The translations under genes and the position numbers were made by a program. From Dimorphilus gyrociliatus (taxonomy: Eukaryota > Annelida > Polychaeta > Dinophilidae): DNA of 64,000 nt. Shown piece by piece: positions 23,037-35,347 of this stretch. The notes under the pieces are model-generated. The model did no database searches. It was not told the origin of the DNA and saw only the letters and a list, made by a program, of their open reading frames with translations. The DNA lies in assembly GCA_904063045.1 (NCBI GenBank), contig CAJFCJ010000024.1, positions 186,001 to 250,000 on the forward strand. The letters run 5' to 3'. Numbering within the stretch: position 1 is the stretch's first letter; each line of letters begins with the position of its first letter.

Positions 23037-24039
23037 TTTGAATGTCGTTCGACTGTCAATCGTCAAGTGCAAAGTGAACACAAAGCTCCATAGCAAAAAT
23101 TTTCTTCCTTAATATAAAAAAAAATAGCTTTTTTCAATTGATTAAATAAGATTGTCTATGAATATTGTATAATAATATTAATCATGGTCCGTTCCCCTAT
23201 TATATGCTTCGAAATAGATATGCTATTAAAATATTTAATGAATTCACTTTATAACTGAGGAAGATAAGAGAAAGAGAGATAGAAGAGAGACAGCTGATTA
23301 AATAACTTCCAATTTCAACATCATAATATTCGATTTGTAATAAATGCTATTTTACATTTTAAAATTTGGTCTAAATGTAGAAAATTATTATAACGGAGCA
23401 TAAATATTAAAATATTTTAGCTATTCTTAATCAAATATAGTACAGAGAGTATTTATGGATTGTATTGAATGAAGACATATTACAATGAAGTTTTAGTGAA
23501 GCATTTACTTCAATTCTATGCTTCACCGGAATACGTGAGATATTTGTCTATTTTCTATGTGACCTATACTCCTTATCTCAGATCTGAAAGAAGAGCCTAT
23601 TATAATTGTAAAAGTAACTTTTCTAAGCTGCTTAAAGGACTATCTACAGATGAAAATGAATGAAACAATGGTTAATTACTCTACTTTAAATAGCTATACT
23701 AATGCATATATATATATAAATGTATATGTGATTGTAGAATATTTTCTTAATATATTAGTACGGCTAATATTTATCTGTCAATAGTCTTTGTTAACAAAAA
23801 AAAAGAGAAACACCCAATAGAGGGGTTCAAGATAATTTACTTCTCAATCCTTTCCTACTCTAGCAGAGAATCTTTTAAAACGAACATACAATAGAAACGA
23901 ACACGAAATAGAAAAATATGTAAATAAATGAAATATTTATATCTCTCTTTCTTTCTTTCTCTGTTTATGTAAATACATTGTAAATCAGAAGGAAAATAAA
24001 TAAGTATATATAGGCAAAATGAGTTTTAAAGATGCTTCA
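23037..24039. other. Intergenic, no gene accepted
   Basis: A plus-strand 64-codon frame at 23469-23663 starts with Met and has ordinary composition but matches nothing recognisable and has no partner exon, so it is left out. The rest is A+T rich. Confidence 0.45.
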
Positions 24040-25371
24040 TTAAAGCATACAATCAGAGTCGACAACTAACGACGGTACTTTATAAATACCGCTATTTTTA
24101 ATATCTTCTAACATTTTTGGAACAATACAAATAACATATTCATTTTTCCGAAAACAATTCAAGTTGAGATAATTAAATGTATCAATAATATCATCTCTTA
24201 AAATTCCAGTAACCTTTACAAGTTCATCTATGCTTATAATTCCTCTATAATCTTCAATTATACTCATTAATTTCCATATCCAAAAACTTCTATAAGTCTT
24301 CTTACCCAAATCTGATATAGGTATTTCAGGTGTTCCTTGTTTTCCTTCAAGTTTAGTCAGTTCATAACTCAAGCCAATTAGAAATTTTCCATATCCATTT
24401 TTTTGATAGTGCGGTAAGATAACTATGCAGGCGACGTTATAGTCATCATCTGATTTCTTTTCCTTGCTAAAGTAGCCAATTAAATGTGCTCCTTGCCGAT
24501 CGACTTTGGTCAAAACATAAAAAACGAATGGGCCAATGTCAAAGAATACTGTCTTGTGATCGATGAATAATTTACAAAATAACGAGAGCAATTGACAATA
24601 TAATTTCTGAAAATGTTAGAAATATCATAAATAAATAATTAATAAGAAATTGACATATTTTACCTGTTCAGCTCCATCTATTTCGTAAACTTCTAATTGA
24701 TTTTTTTTATATATCTTTTTACCAGGTGGATGTCTAACGGCGCACTCTCCTTTATGATATCTATATGTTTTTTCCATTTCCATGTATTTTAAACAAAATT
24801 CACATATATATAACTTTTTACATCGACCAAAATTATTTGGATACGGTGAAAAATACCAAGTATCCATTTCTATTTTACCAAATTGAACTTGTTCAATATA
24901 TTTTATCATCGTCAGGTTTTCACGTTCCTTTTCAGCATCATCTTCAATATTTTCAGATTCTTCCTTTTGAATACTTTCTTGGAGATTAGTTTCCTCGTGC
25001 TTCCTCTTCATATTACGAGTTATCTTACGGCCTTCGCTTGTAGCTGGAGATTCGGGTTCTATTTTTAAATGATAAGATAAAAAATAAAGAAATTTCTTAT
25101 GTAAATATTAAAATAGACCTTCATTCTTTGGATTGTTAACTGAATTCTTTATTCGATCCGCCGTAACCCACTCATCTAATCGTCTATCCAGGCCTTCGTA
25201 ATGAATATAGTACTCTTCTATACCAGCGTTTAGACGGCGTTCTACTATACATCCTACCTGCGTTCCATCCTTTTCAATATTATAGTATGTACCAACTTGG
25301 AGATCTTGAGATGAAATTGACTTTGATCTTTGTTTTTTTAGATTTGACGCCGATTCATTTGTGGATGGCAT
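24040..25371 (-). CDS. KAT8: MYST histone acetyltransferase, MOF/KAT8 type
   Basis: Three exons, 25119-25371, 24664-25058 and 24040-24606; 404 residues. The chromo-barrel domain (residues about 25-75) contains YYIHYEGLDRRLDEWV. The linker GRKITRNMKRKHEE is very like the MOF linker and sets it apart from Tip60. The MYST domain follows: C2HC zinc finger CEFCLKYM (C170, C173) with YRYHKGEC, DRQGAHLIGYFSKEK, the catalytic cysteine in NVACIVILP (C276), the acetyl-CoA loop QKNGYGKFLI and the catalytic glutamate in GTPEIPISDLGKKTYRS (E310). MOF acetylates histone H4 Lys16 in the MSL and NSL complexes in the nucleus. The N-terminus lacks the long tail seen in flies, and length is near that of human KAT8 (458). 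Confidence 0.93.
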
Positions 25372-25559
25372 TCCGATTTGCTAGGATAATAGAGAAAAAA
25401 AATACAAGAGCGATAAATGAGGTAAAAATTTTGGGGACTGCTAAACTGTGGTAGGCAACATTATCTAAACAATAACAAAAACTCTGGGAGATTTAGAAAA
25501 TATTTCGATAGCCTAGGTAATTAAGGTATGTTTATATATAAGTCTATATGAATTAGTAC

Positions 25560-25598
<39 letters not shown>

Positions 25599-26796
25599 AA
25601 TGAAATACACAAAATACCGTATAAAAATAATGTTTATCATTCAAATTTAAACATGCCTTTTATGTAAAAATCTGTTATAGTGCTCAATTGTATATCAGAG
25701 TAGTACGTGTTATTGTTTATACTATATTGAATGGGGAAGTCCCTCTGCACAGTATAACAATAATAATAACAATAATAAAGATAAATGAATAAACTTTAGA
25801 GGAGAAGAATAGTTTACTTATAATTTGAGAAATTTATTAAATTTTTCATATCATCTAACAAAAAAGATATAGTTAATTCTTGAATCAATATCTGTTTATG
25901 GATAAATATATTACATGGACCAATTATGTATAATTGTTTCGATGATAGGTAGTGAATAATGATGTACAAAAATATAAATATAGTATCTTTGAATATAGCC
26001 AGTCCAGTATTTGAAAACAATGATCCGTGTTTAGTGCGACCAATTTCAGTTCGAATTGTTAAAAGGTTTTAAACAAGTGAAGTTGTGTGACTCATAAGGT
26101 TTTTTATTTATCGTTGAATAGCCTTATTTTCGAGATAAATTACTATTACGATATAAAGGATATTGTTTTGTTTAAATTCCTCAAAACAAACTTTATTAGT
26201 TGGATTGAAATTAATTCACAGGTAAATTGAATTTTCCCCATTTATGATTGAAAATCATCTGATCTCATATTTTATCTATATCGTCGACACCTAATCGCCT
26301 TTTGTTTCAATCGTTACATACAATGTATTATTAATGCTAACATATTGTTTATAAGTCGTAATAGAGCTCATCCTAGCCTAATAGTATTCGTATCATTCTG
26401 TTTTACAATTATAGGGTGGATGCGGAAGGTAAAAACTATGAAAGGTTACTAATTTACAGTGGAATTATTTATTATTTAATTAGCAGCTCTATTTCATTTA
26501 ATCCACAGCTATGATTGTTAAAAAAAACCCTCTTGCAGATAGATATCTGTCATATAAAATCAGTATGAAAGAATATATATTGAAATATATAAATGTAAAG
26601 ACAGAAACTTACGAAGATAATTTCTTTTGTTTTCGTTATCATGTTGCTGTATCGGTTCATACATTTTAACATAATACTATCACAATAATTAAATAATTAG
26701 CAATATTTTCTCTTTTTTAGACCTAAGATATCTTCTAGTCAGTTCTCTTTTTATGAAACTTTGCGAAGTAATTAAACTGGACAAACTACTTTAACA
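25372..26796. other. Intergenic, likely promoter of both KAT8 and the FGD gene
   Basis: About 1.4 kb between two divergent genes. It holds an AT microsatellite around 25565-25592 and simple AAT repeats near 25757-25780. A 68-codon minus-strand frame at 25814-26020 has no recognisable content. Confidence 0.5.
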
Positions 26797-29700
26797 ATGC
26801 TTAAGCAAAATGATCTCAGCGAACCCAACGAAGTAAATAATAACTCCTCCACAAAATTGGATAAACCTCCTCTAAAACCAAAACCAAAGATTACAAGATC
26901 TCCTGCGACAGATATTAAAGAAACAACTTTTTCTAACGATGTGTTCACCGAAATAAAACCGCGGATTGACAGCTATTCGTCAAGTAAGTTTTAGACTTAT
27001 ATATATAAATATATATATATACATTTGCTTAACGTTTATTTGAGTAATTTAAACTACTGAGTACTTAAATAAACAGGTAATAAAGTCAATTACCTGGATA
27101 TTAGGACTGTAACAATGTTAACAAATTTAATTTTATTTGCTTTAACTTTTACATCTACTATTTCGATTATCGTTCAAGTTTTCCTTCATAAATTCTTTAT
27201 ATTCAACTAAATTCCTTTTTATAAAAAATAAGAAATATAATTTTCATGATAATCAGACATCAGAATGAACACGATTGTCCTTTTTTTTTATTTTTTTAGC
27301 CTATTCTCTGATATTTTCTATATAGCAGTTCTTACTTAGTCATACACCATTTCCTAATTATAGTTTTACATAGGTATATAGTTGTTTATAGCCAAATTGA
27401 CCTGGATTATTTATTCAATACTTTCTATTGGATATTTACACATGTCATAATATAAATTTTCCCAATAAAACCACCAGAATTGAGTATTGGAAAGGACCCA
27501 CCCTCTGGAATTCTCGCGAGTGATATGGGCTGTGTTTTTGGAGTTAATAGACAATTAAATGACGATGACGAAAATAACGAAAGTAGCGATAGCAAAGACG
27601 ACTCTCTGCTGGATGATTCTACCGCACCCACCCTTCCAAAACCTGGTCTCGTTAAAGACAGAATTAGGATATTTGGAGCATGCGAAGCAAAAGCAAATTC
27701 ATATAATTCAAAATTACATGTACCAAATACCCTTCAAAAACCAGCAGAATTAACTTTAAGAAGAAAGTCAGACTCAAATAATGATCCTATGAAGAGATTA
27801 TCAACAAATTCATCATCATCCGGTAACAGTAGTTTTTCATATAGAATCTACGAAGATATGGAAGAAGAATTTCCAAATGATTCTGAACGTGAAGACGCTG
27901 AAAAAAGATCTAAAAAAGAGTACCGATGTCATTCACTTAGAATGGAGTTATTAGAAACAGAAAAAACTATGTTTAGGAGATACGACTATTTGATTAAAGT
28001 AATATATAATTACTAATTACTATGCATTGTTAAGCAATAACTAGCTACTTTTTTTTAATTACTTATTTTTAGAAATTACCCGAAAAATGGGAAAATTATC
28101 GGGAAAAACACAACATCTCACCAATCGAGGGTTTTGAAGAGCGTTTATTAAAATTTTTAGAAACTTTGTACCTTTGCAGCGAAACTCTAATTGCAGATTT
28201 AGAAAAGAGAATGCAATCAGAATGGTAAACTCTATCCTTAATCAAATTAAACTCCAAAGATGAAATATCCTTACTTCTTTCAGGAAGAAAAAACCATATA
28301 TATTAGATGTTATACTCAATATAGGACCTTACCTAAAATGTTATACGCCTTACCTAGCAAAGTGTGTATTATTTTCTCATTATCTCTCTCTCCCTCTATC
28401 CAGATTTCTTTTCTATTTACGACTACTAATAAACAAATTTGCAGATGGGAAGCTGAAGTTTCCCCACTAGCCCATCTGAAAAAAGAAAATCAACACTTTT
28501 GTAAATTTGCAGATATGAGAGACGTAAGTTTCCTAAATATAACTTTCTAGATTCCAAACGAATCAGTAGTGATTCGTTTAAAAAGCATATTTTGAATATA
28601 AATAACTTAAATATCAAACCAACAGCTGGAAGTGAGAGAATTAAATTTAGGTTTTAACTTAGAAGAAGTATTTAAAGCGCCAACGTTTCGTTTAATGAAA
28701 TATCCAATTTTACTGGAAAGTATGAAACTATTTTTGTTTATCTTATTGAAATATTTACTACTTTCCTTATTTAAAAAGTATAAGATACTAAAAGTTTTAT
28801 AATTATCATTTAGACTATAAATCCTATTTGGAACCTCATATGGAAGATTACAATTATATAGATACGGCTATTAGAATAACGAAGGCAGCTGCTGAACATT
28901 CCAATATCACGTTAGGAGCTCGCGTATGTTAAACTATCATAATTGAATTTTCTTATTAATTATTTAATATGCCTTTTATATAGAATGATTATAAAGAGTG
29001 TCTAAAATGGCAAAGACAAATCATTGACTATGATAAAATACCGGAAAAATTAAGGGTTTATATCTATTAATATTTTATAATACTATATAATATACTGTTC
29101 ATACAATATATATATTATATATAGTACTATAATTTAATAATGGAATATTTAAAACATTTTTTATGTTATTTATAGAAATTCGTTCATTTTGGCCAAGTTA
29201 AGAAATTTTGTAGAAGTGTAAAGCAAGACAGATACTTGCTGTTGGTGTGTATTTATATATTAATCATAATTTTGAGCAATCATCTATTTATAGATTTAAT
29301 CTTAATAGTTTTCGGATGTCCTATTGGTATTAAGAGAAATTATAACGGGACAATATAAGTGTCCACAATATTTTGACTGGACGGTTGATGGGGTTGGAAA
29401 AATCGATTTTGAACTAAAGGACAATCCTTTGGCTTTTACTATTGCAAGTAAAAAATTAGCGATGAAGTTTGAGGCTTTGTAAATATATTGTTCTACTTAA
29501 TTTATTAATTTCCGTTAGTTTACTTTCGTTTTTACATCAGAGATGAGCAATCGTTTAATTGTTGGAGAGAAAAGTTGCAAAAAGTATTAGACACAGATGA
29601 TAGACATCAGGGAGATGAAGGAGAAACTGAGGAACCTAAAGTATATTTTTTTAAAAAGAATTTTAGCTGAACCAAATTATTTATACTTCTTATTTACTTT

Positions 29701-31186
29701 CAACAGCCTTGGATAAATGATCAAGAAGTTACAAAATGCCAAGCATGCAGTAAAAAGTTCAAAATAATCAACAGGAGACATCATTGCAGGAGATGTGGGA
29801 AGGTTAAACTTCTTTTTTATTAGTTTAATGAAAATTTTTACTGTAACAACGCCCAACCCCGCCCACAACTCACTTCCTATACAGTATATCAATGAATGTA
29901 TACACTGTATAATAAGGACAAAGAACAAATAGTTTCATACTTTATTTTGTGTTATTATAAAGTTGTCATATTATTGTTAGTTAATTATTGATGCATTAGG
30001 TCTTTCGTTTAACTACGAAATGAGCAAACAATATGAATAATCGTAATTTGAGAAAAAATTACTTTTTATTCTACCTTTTATGATTAATATTAATGAATTT
30101 AACAATATTTAATCCATTAGATTTTCTGTGGTGCTTGCTCGGATGGTTCAGCTCCTTTAGATGATGATAAATATAAGGGAAAGATAAAAAGAGTTTGCTA
30201 TGTTTGCTATGCCATTTTATTAGGTAAATATGAAATATAATTAAAGATTTTTAATATACTAAAATATTAGTAGTTATCTTTATTTATGCTAATACGTGAA
30301 TATCTGTATTGTGCAATTATTCTCATTTTAAGGCGAACATGAAAAGAAGTATAGAGAATTAAGATCTCTAGCGAATAGCCCAGGAATTAGTAAGTTATTA
30401 TTTGAAATCATCAATTCTTTATATTCTTTATATCGATTTTTTAAGACATGGGCGAAATTCAAAGAATATATCAATCTATAATTAATAAGTTTAAGAGACC
30501 ATCTATAATCATCGATTACGAAACTGCATTACAAAAATTGAAAGATCAAGAGGTTTGTTAAATTTTGATTATTTTATATTTTACTACTTGAACAAGTATT
30601 TAATAAATTTCTATAACTTATTATTTTATAGAAAGCTGCCATATCGAGAGAATGTGATAAATCAAGTTTCTTATTCTATCGAAGAGGTGTTAATAATACA
30701 AAATGGGAGAAAAAATGGGTTGTTTTAATTGATGAAGTTTTGTATCTTTATGGAGCACCACAAGATTCAAAGGCAGAAGAAACTATTCCACTACTAAGTT
30801 GGAAACTTAATTTCACGGTAGCTCAATCATATTTGACAGTGTTCGTTAAGAAATTTTCTTAATTTATAAATTTTTTCTCCTAATCTAGCCAAGGTCTGAA
30901 GAAAGTCAATATTCAGGAGCAACAAGGCCAAGAAAGGGTTCCGTTGCAAAGGATTTAGCTAGTCATTTTAATTCCGTAAGGAGTACTTTTTAAAAATTAC
31001 TATTCCTTCCTACATATAAAGATATTTCTATTTTGATTCTAGAATTTTTCCACGATGGACTCTCGCACTGAATTTTCGTTATTTCATAAAAATGTACCAG
31101 CTATAAACTTGAAAGCTGATCAATCTATAGCTGAGGAATGGATTACTAAAATTCAAGATGTTTTATCGAAATATGATCCTGCTTAA
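26797..31186 (+). CDS. FGD-family Rho guanine-nucleotide exchange factor (DH-PH-FYVE-PH)
   Basis: Eighteen exons placed by splice signals and phase: 26797-26983, 27478-27998, 28073-28224, 28284-28361, 28445-28523, 28626-28719, 28814-28923, 28984-29055, 29176-29244, 29309-29478, 29541-29640, 29707-29802, 30121-30223, 30333-30389, 30446-30552, 30632-30817, 30889-30975, 31043-31186; 803 residues. The N-terminus is proline/serine rich. The DH domain starts at SLRMELLETEK (about 213-431) and includes AAAEHSN of the FGD family. PH1 follows (to about 540), then FYVE with CQACSKKF and RRHHCRRCGK, FCGACS and CYVCY (about 550-620), then PH2 (about 670-800). The family activates Cdc42 and binds PI3P membranes. 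No operon-like link to neighbours. The small exon 28284-28361 restores the frame that otherwise meets a stop. Confidence 0.92.
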
Positions 31187-32390
31187 AAAGCTTTAATTTA
31201 TCCTATACAAGTTTAATTATCAAATTTATTCATAAAAAAAGATAGATAATTAGAAGACGACAACAGGAAAATATTTACTCTTATAACAATTTAATGACAT
31301 ATATATATATACATAACTATTTGACTTTATATTCTTTCATCACCTCCCTCCCTTCCCGTCTCTCTGTTTTTCTATCATACACATGTTGTATTTATTTTTC
31401 TCTATCGTTCTTTTTGTCTTTTGTTTTAAAGAACTTTTTAATGAATTAAATATGTCATTCTCCCTTCTCTTTTTTTTAATAAGGGACGTAATTTCTGTCT
31501 TTTTTTAAATGAAATAATATACTGTATTGTTAGTTTTTATTTTATTGACAAGAGACAGTAGACATAGTCATAAAAACTAATTTAACTTTTGTTTGTTTGT
31601 GATCTGTTTTTTTTGCATGAACGAGTTAAAAAAAATACAAAGCTTTTAACTATTATATTATTTTAAATATACAGTACAAATACATCATTTAAGAATAATA
31701 TTCGAGTAAGATTTATTTATTTACTTTTTATTTGAGTCTAGATAAGGAACGTCAACAGGATTTCCATTTTATCCAGTTTTTATGTCCCATGAGAAGTGAA
31801 CTTTTAATATTTAATACTGTGATTATTGAGATTATTAACATGTCGATATATCTGGCTACTTTTTATAAATAAAAAAAAGATAGAGGGATTCGCTGGGTGG
31901 AGAGAAAAGGAAACTTTCAAAAGCTTAATTCGATAGCTGGAGTATTTACCTTTCGTTTAAAATAATAATAAAAATTACTAACAAGTATGTCAAGACGAGT
32001 AAAGAACAACAAATTTGTTTTCATTTGCTTGTTGGGCACCTGTTGCTCTAAATTTGGTTTTATAATGTTTAATTTTTCCACTGGAACAATATGATTAACA
32101 TAAAGACTAGTAAACCATAATATCTAACAATAAAACAAATTAATAGCACAGAGAAAATAAGGCAGCAATTCGCTAACTTGATCAATCGGACCCCTAGAGG
32201 CGTACAGCGACCCTGCACCAAGATATCTCTACTGCAACCGGATTGGTGGCGCCAATAATAACACTACTGCAAAAGAGAGAGAGAGGGAAGATAGGAAGGA
32301 ATAGTTAAACTAAAGAGAGGAAGTGGAAGATAGATAAATAACTCTAGAGTAATATAACGTCTCCTCTTTTCTATCTACTAGATACAAACA
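31187..32390. other. Intergenic; 3' region of the FGD gene and promoter of the ARF-like gene
   Basis: About 1.2 kb. It contains an ATACTGTAT copy at 31519-31527 and, around 32185-32275, a patch of markedly higher G+C with TGGTGGCGCC, roughly 120-200 bases upstream of the next start, probably a core promoter. No ORF. Confidence 0.5.
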
Positions 32391-32963
32391 ATGTCACCCT
32401 GGATTAGACGATTATCGGCAATAGTTGGTCATGATGTAGATTGTAATTTATTAATGGTAGGATTACCAAATTCTGGAAAAACAACTTTAATGAAACAGTT
32501 AAAGCCGCGAAATAAGAATTTGGATATAATTCAACCGCCAATAGAGAATGAATGTTCAACTTTATCTGGATTTTGGTTTGATCGCGTGTCTATTAAGGCT
32601 TTTAATTTGTGTACAAGTATAACTTCGCATATTGGATGCGCATGGGAAGAATTGTACCTTACTTCAAACGCTTTTATATTTACAATAAACTCAGCAGATC
32701 GTCTTACAATGCATTTGAATGGCGAATACTTACAAAAGGTCATATCAAAGGTTAAAGAGAACAGGCCTATATTAATCCTAGTAACCAAATACGATTACGG
32801 CGATGAAATGAATGATCTTCAAATATTAAATAGCTTAAATATACCAAGATTTATGGGTCCTAGAAGATGGAGATGCGTAACCGTAGACTTAACAACAGGC
32901 GAAGGTTTAAACGATGCCTTTGATTGGTTAGCCAACGAAATACGTAAAGTTACTTTTAATTAA
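32391..32963 (+). CDS. Divergent ARF-like small GTPase, intronless
   Basis: Single-exon ORF of 190 residues. The order of elements is that of ARF/ARL proteins: amphipathic start (WIRRLSAIVG), P-loop GLPNSGKTT at 24-32 (ARL form GLDNSGKTT), FIFTINSADRL for beta4, LVTKYD as an NKxD variant (Thr for Asn) and the ARL ending TGEGLNDAFDWLANEI. The DxxGQ switch II motif is gone (AFNLCTSI at that place) and the switch I Thr is not obvious, so nucleotide cycling may be lost. Position 2 is Ser, so there is no myristoyl-Gly. The first 35 residues remind me of ARL6 (BBS3), but the rest is too divergent to assign. Lack of introns, in a region where most genes outside the GPCR array have them, suggests retroposition. 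Confidence 0.78.
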   Translation: MSPWIRRLSAIVGHDVDCNLLMVGLPNSGKTTLMKQLKPRNKNLDIIQPPIENECSTLSGFWFDRVSIKAFNLCTSITSHIGCAWEELYLTSNAFIFTINSADRLTMHLNGEYLQKVISKVKENRPILILVTKYDYGDEMNDLQILNSLNIPRFMGPRRWRCVTVDLTTGEGLNDAFDWLANEIRKVTFN

Positions 32964-33864
32964 TAATAATATGAAACCCTTGAATTAATATAACCCAAAT
33001 TACTATAAATTATGGAAGTAGAGGGAAATCAGAAATCTTTCTTCTAAAAGTTGTAAACTCCCTGAGTGTTTCTTATCTCATAATTGCCTTATTCGTTCAT
33101 CATCTATACAAAAGCCTATTTTTTTACTAAATAAAATAAACTAAAGAATAGAAAATACAATAAAAAATAGAAAAAGACAAATAGTCTCTTTCTTGGGTAA
33201 TAATTCTTGATTAGTTTGTAATGAATTTGTATTTATAATACCAGTAAAAAGAATACTTTAATCGATGATAAATAGAGCTCTATTTTCTTCGTGCTATGTT
33301 ATCTATAGAGGAAATATAACTATATTAACTTAACGCAAACGCAAACCTATATTTATATTTGTATTTATATTTACATTTATATGTATACCTTTCATTCATG
33401 GCGATAATAAACGCTCTCCTCCATCAATCTTACCGCTTAAGTAATCTGCATTGGAAATTTGGTTAATGTTTCACCAGACGTTCCACTTGTCAGTAACGTC
33501 TCGTTTGTCACACAAACACACACAAAAAAAAGAAAATCAAACAGAAGAGAAGAATTTCCGTCCTCTAAACAGGTTTGAATAGATAATACCATTTTTGACT
33601 ATTTACTGAGTATACACATCAATGGTGGCGCATATGTTTTTTCTTATAGTTGATTTACTTTGTACTATCTCTTTTGTTTGGTTTCTGATTTTATAGTACT
33701 TAATAAAATCAAGTTATATATATTATAATATTAATATAAAGATACATTGTAAATATCCTTGTTGTCTCTTTATTTTTTTGAAAAGATATACATGTTTCAC
33801 TTTTGCATTATCTTTTATATTATTACGTAATAAACCAAATAAATGAATAAGAATCGTAAATTAT
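32964..33864. other. Intergenic between convergent genes
   Basis: Holds the 3' regions of the ARF-like gene (plus) and the dehydrogenase gene (minus). A+T rich with no recognisable gene. Confidence 0.5.
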
Positions 33865-35257
33865 TTAAGAGAAAGTCTGTAAGCAAGGGGGTAAGAGTCC
33901 AACTGAAACCATTCTACAACTTTCCTCCCATAACTTCCTAGCCATATTTTCATCTTTTGATATTGTTGTCTGTAATTCTGTTACCTCACAATTATCGTAA
34001 TAAAGACCAGTTTCGTTGCCAGCTTCTTCGTCGACTGCGCAATGAATTTGAGTTTGAGCTCCAGTTTTACAATCGATTGCTGTAAATCTTTATAAATCAA
34101 AAAGATGTTATAAAACAACAGATTAAGAGGACATTCGATATATCTATTTAAGCGGAATCTAACCTCTTGACGCATTCGAAAATTGCAACTAGCAACGCAT
34201 TATGATTGTCTTCCATACCTTGAAAGATACCAGTGTCAACCATTCCTGGATGTAGGGAGTACGTGTTAATCCTGTACTCTCTTAGCAGTCTTGATAAGTG
34301 TCTCATATGTAATATCATAGCCAATTTACTGGTTTCGTAAGTTTTTAGGAATGGATATCTTATATCGGATTGATCCCGAGGAGTAAAATCTAAAGTTTTA
34401 GCTCTGCTATACATCATTGATGATACTGAAACTATTCTGCCATAATTTGATTTAACAATCAATTCTAGTAGTAGATAGTTAAGTAAAAAGTGACCAACAT
34501 AATTTATTCCAAATATATAATGAAATTTATCCTTAGTAATAGATGGTCCAAAAGCGGCACCAGCATTATTAACAATAATGTCTAAGTGATCTTCAGTACT
34601 AAGAATTTCTCGAGCGCATTCTCGAACACTTTTTAAATCAGATAAATCTAATTTGACCACTCGGATATCATCATTTTCTGATAGTTTTATTAGCTCTTGC
34701 TTTACCGTTTCCGCGTTTGCAAGGTTTCTACAGTATAAAAATAGGGAATACAATCAATTTTAAATTAATTTGCAACAGAAAAGATCAAGGTAATAAAATC
34801 ACTATTAGGAATTTTATATGTATCTTAATAGGTACATAAATATATACCTTATATACTTTATATGTAAAACGAAATATTTATGGTTTATATACAAATAGAT
34901 AATAGACCTTGAGACAAATTCCCACTTAGTTTAATCTGTTTTAACTACTGACCTAACAGCTCTAAATTCCATGATTTTAAAAGTATTCAAGAGGGGAATA
35001 AAATTGTTGTATTACCTACAAGCCAAGATAACCTTCGCGCCTCGTTGAGCAAAGTCCAAAGCCGTTTCTTTGCCTATTCCATTATTTCCTCCTGTGATAA
35101 TTGCTGTTATGCCATTCAACTGCCTTGAACTTTCGCAGAATTTTCTATTTCCAAGCTTATTCAATTTACTTGCGTATAAAATTATACTAATCAAGAAAAT
35201 TAGAATTAAAGCAAGTATGCTTGCTACAACGATAGCAACGATAACGCCCGGATTCAT
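33865..35257 (-). CDS. Membrane-anchored short-chain dehydrogenase (retinol-dehydrogenase-like)
   Basis: Three exons, 35016-35257, 34164-34727 and 33865-34087; 342 residues. An N-terminal hydrophobic helix (about residues 5-29) anchors the protein, followed by the Rossmann fold: TGGNNGIG cofactor loop (55-62), NNAG (134-137), catalytic Ser in VSVSS (about 183) and YETSK (Tyr211, Lys215). These are the marks of an NAD(P)-dependent classical SDR. The substrate region and the tail (CAVDEEAGNETGLYYDNCEV) are like the RDH11-14/DHRS group, which reduce retinal and other lipid aldehydes on ER or mitochondrial membranes; the exact substrate cannot be told. The ATG at 35257 is the first one in frame. 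Confidence 0.88.
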
Positions 35258-35333
35258 GATAAAATGAAGCAATTCGCTATCAGAAAACTGATATTGAAAT
35301 AGCCAAAAAAAAAAGGTTATTTAATAAAGCGCA

Positions 35334-35347
35334 GCGCCATCTAGATT
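35334..35347 (-). promoter_or_regulatory. CTCF-like motif upstream of the dehydrogenase
   Basis: Minus-strand reading AATCTAGATGGCGC. Full TAGATGGCGC core, weak first positions. It lies about 75 bases upstream of the predicted start codon. Confidence 0.5.

Noticed and set aside
23469-23663. 64-codon plus-strand frame
   Set aside because: Met start and ordinary composition, but no homology, no splice partner and no promoter sign; could be chance.
24040-25371. Identity as Tip60 (KAT5) instead of MOF (KAT8)
   Set aside because: Both have a chromo-barrel and MYST domain, but the linker GRKITRNMKRKHEE and the zinc-finger surroundings agree with MOF.
29677-29928. 83-codon minus-strand frame
   Set aside because: Antisense to the FYVE-coding exon and adjoining intron of the FGD gene.
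32244-32256. TTGGTGGCGCC and, at 33625, ATGGTGGCGCA as CTCF sites
   Set aside because: GGTGGCGC is shared, but the preceding AG and the 5' half of the consensus are missing.
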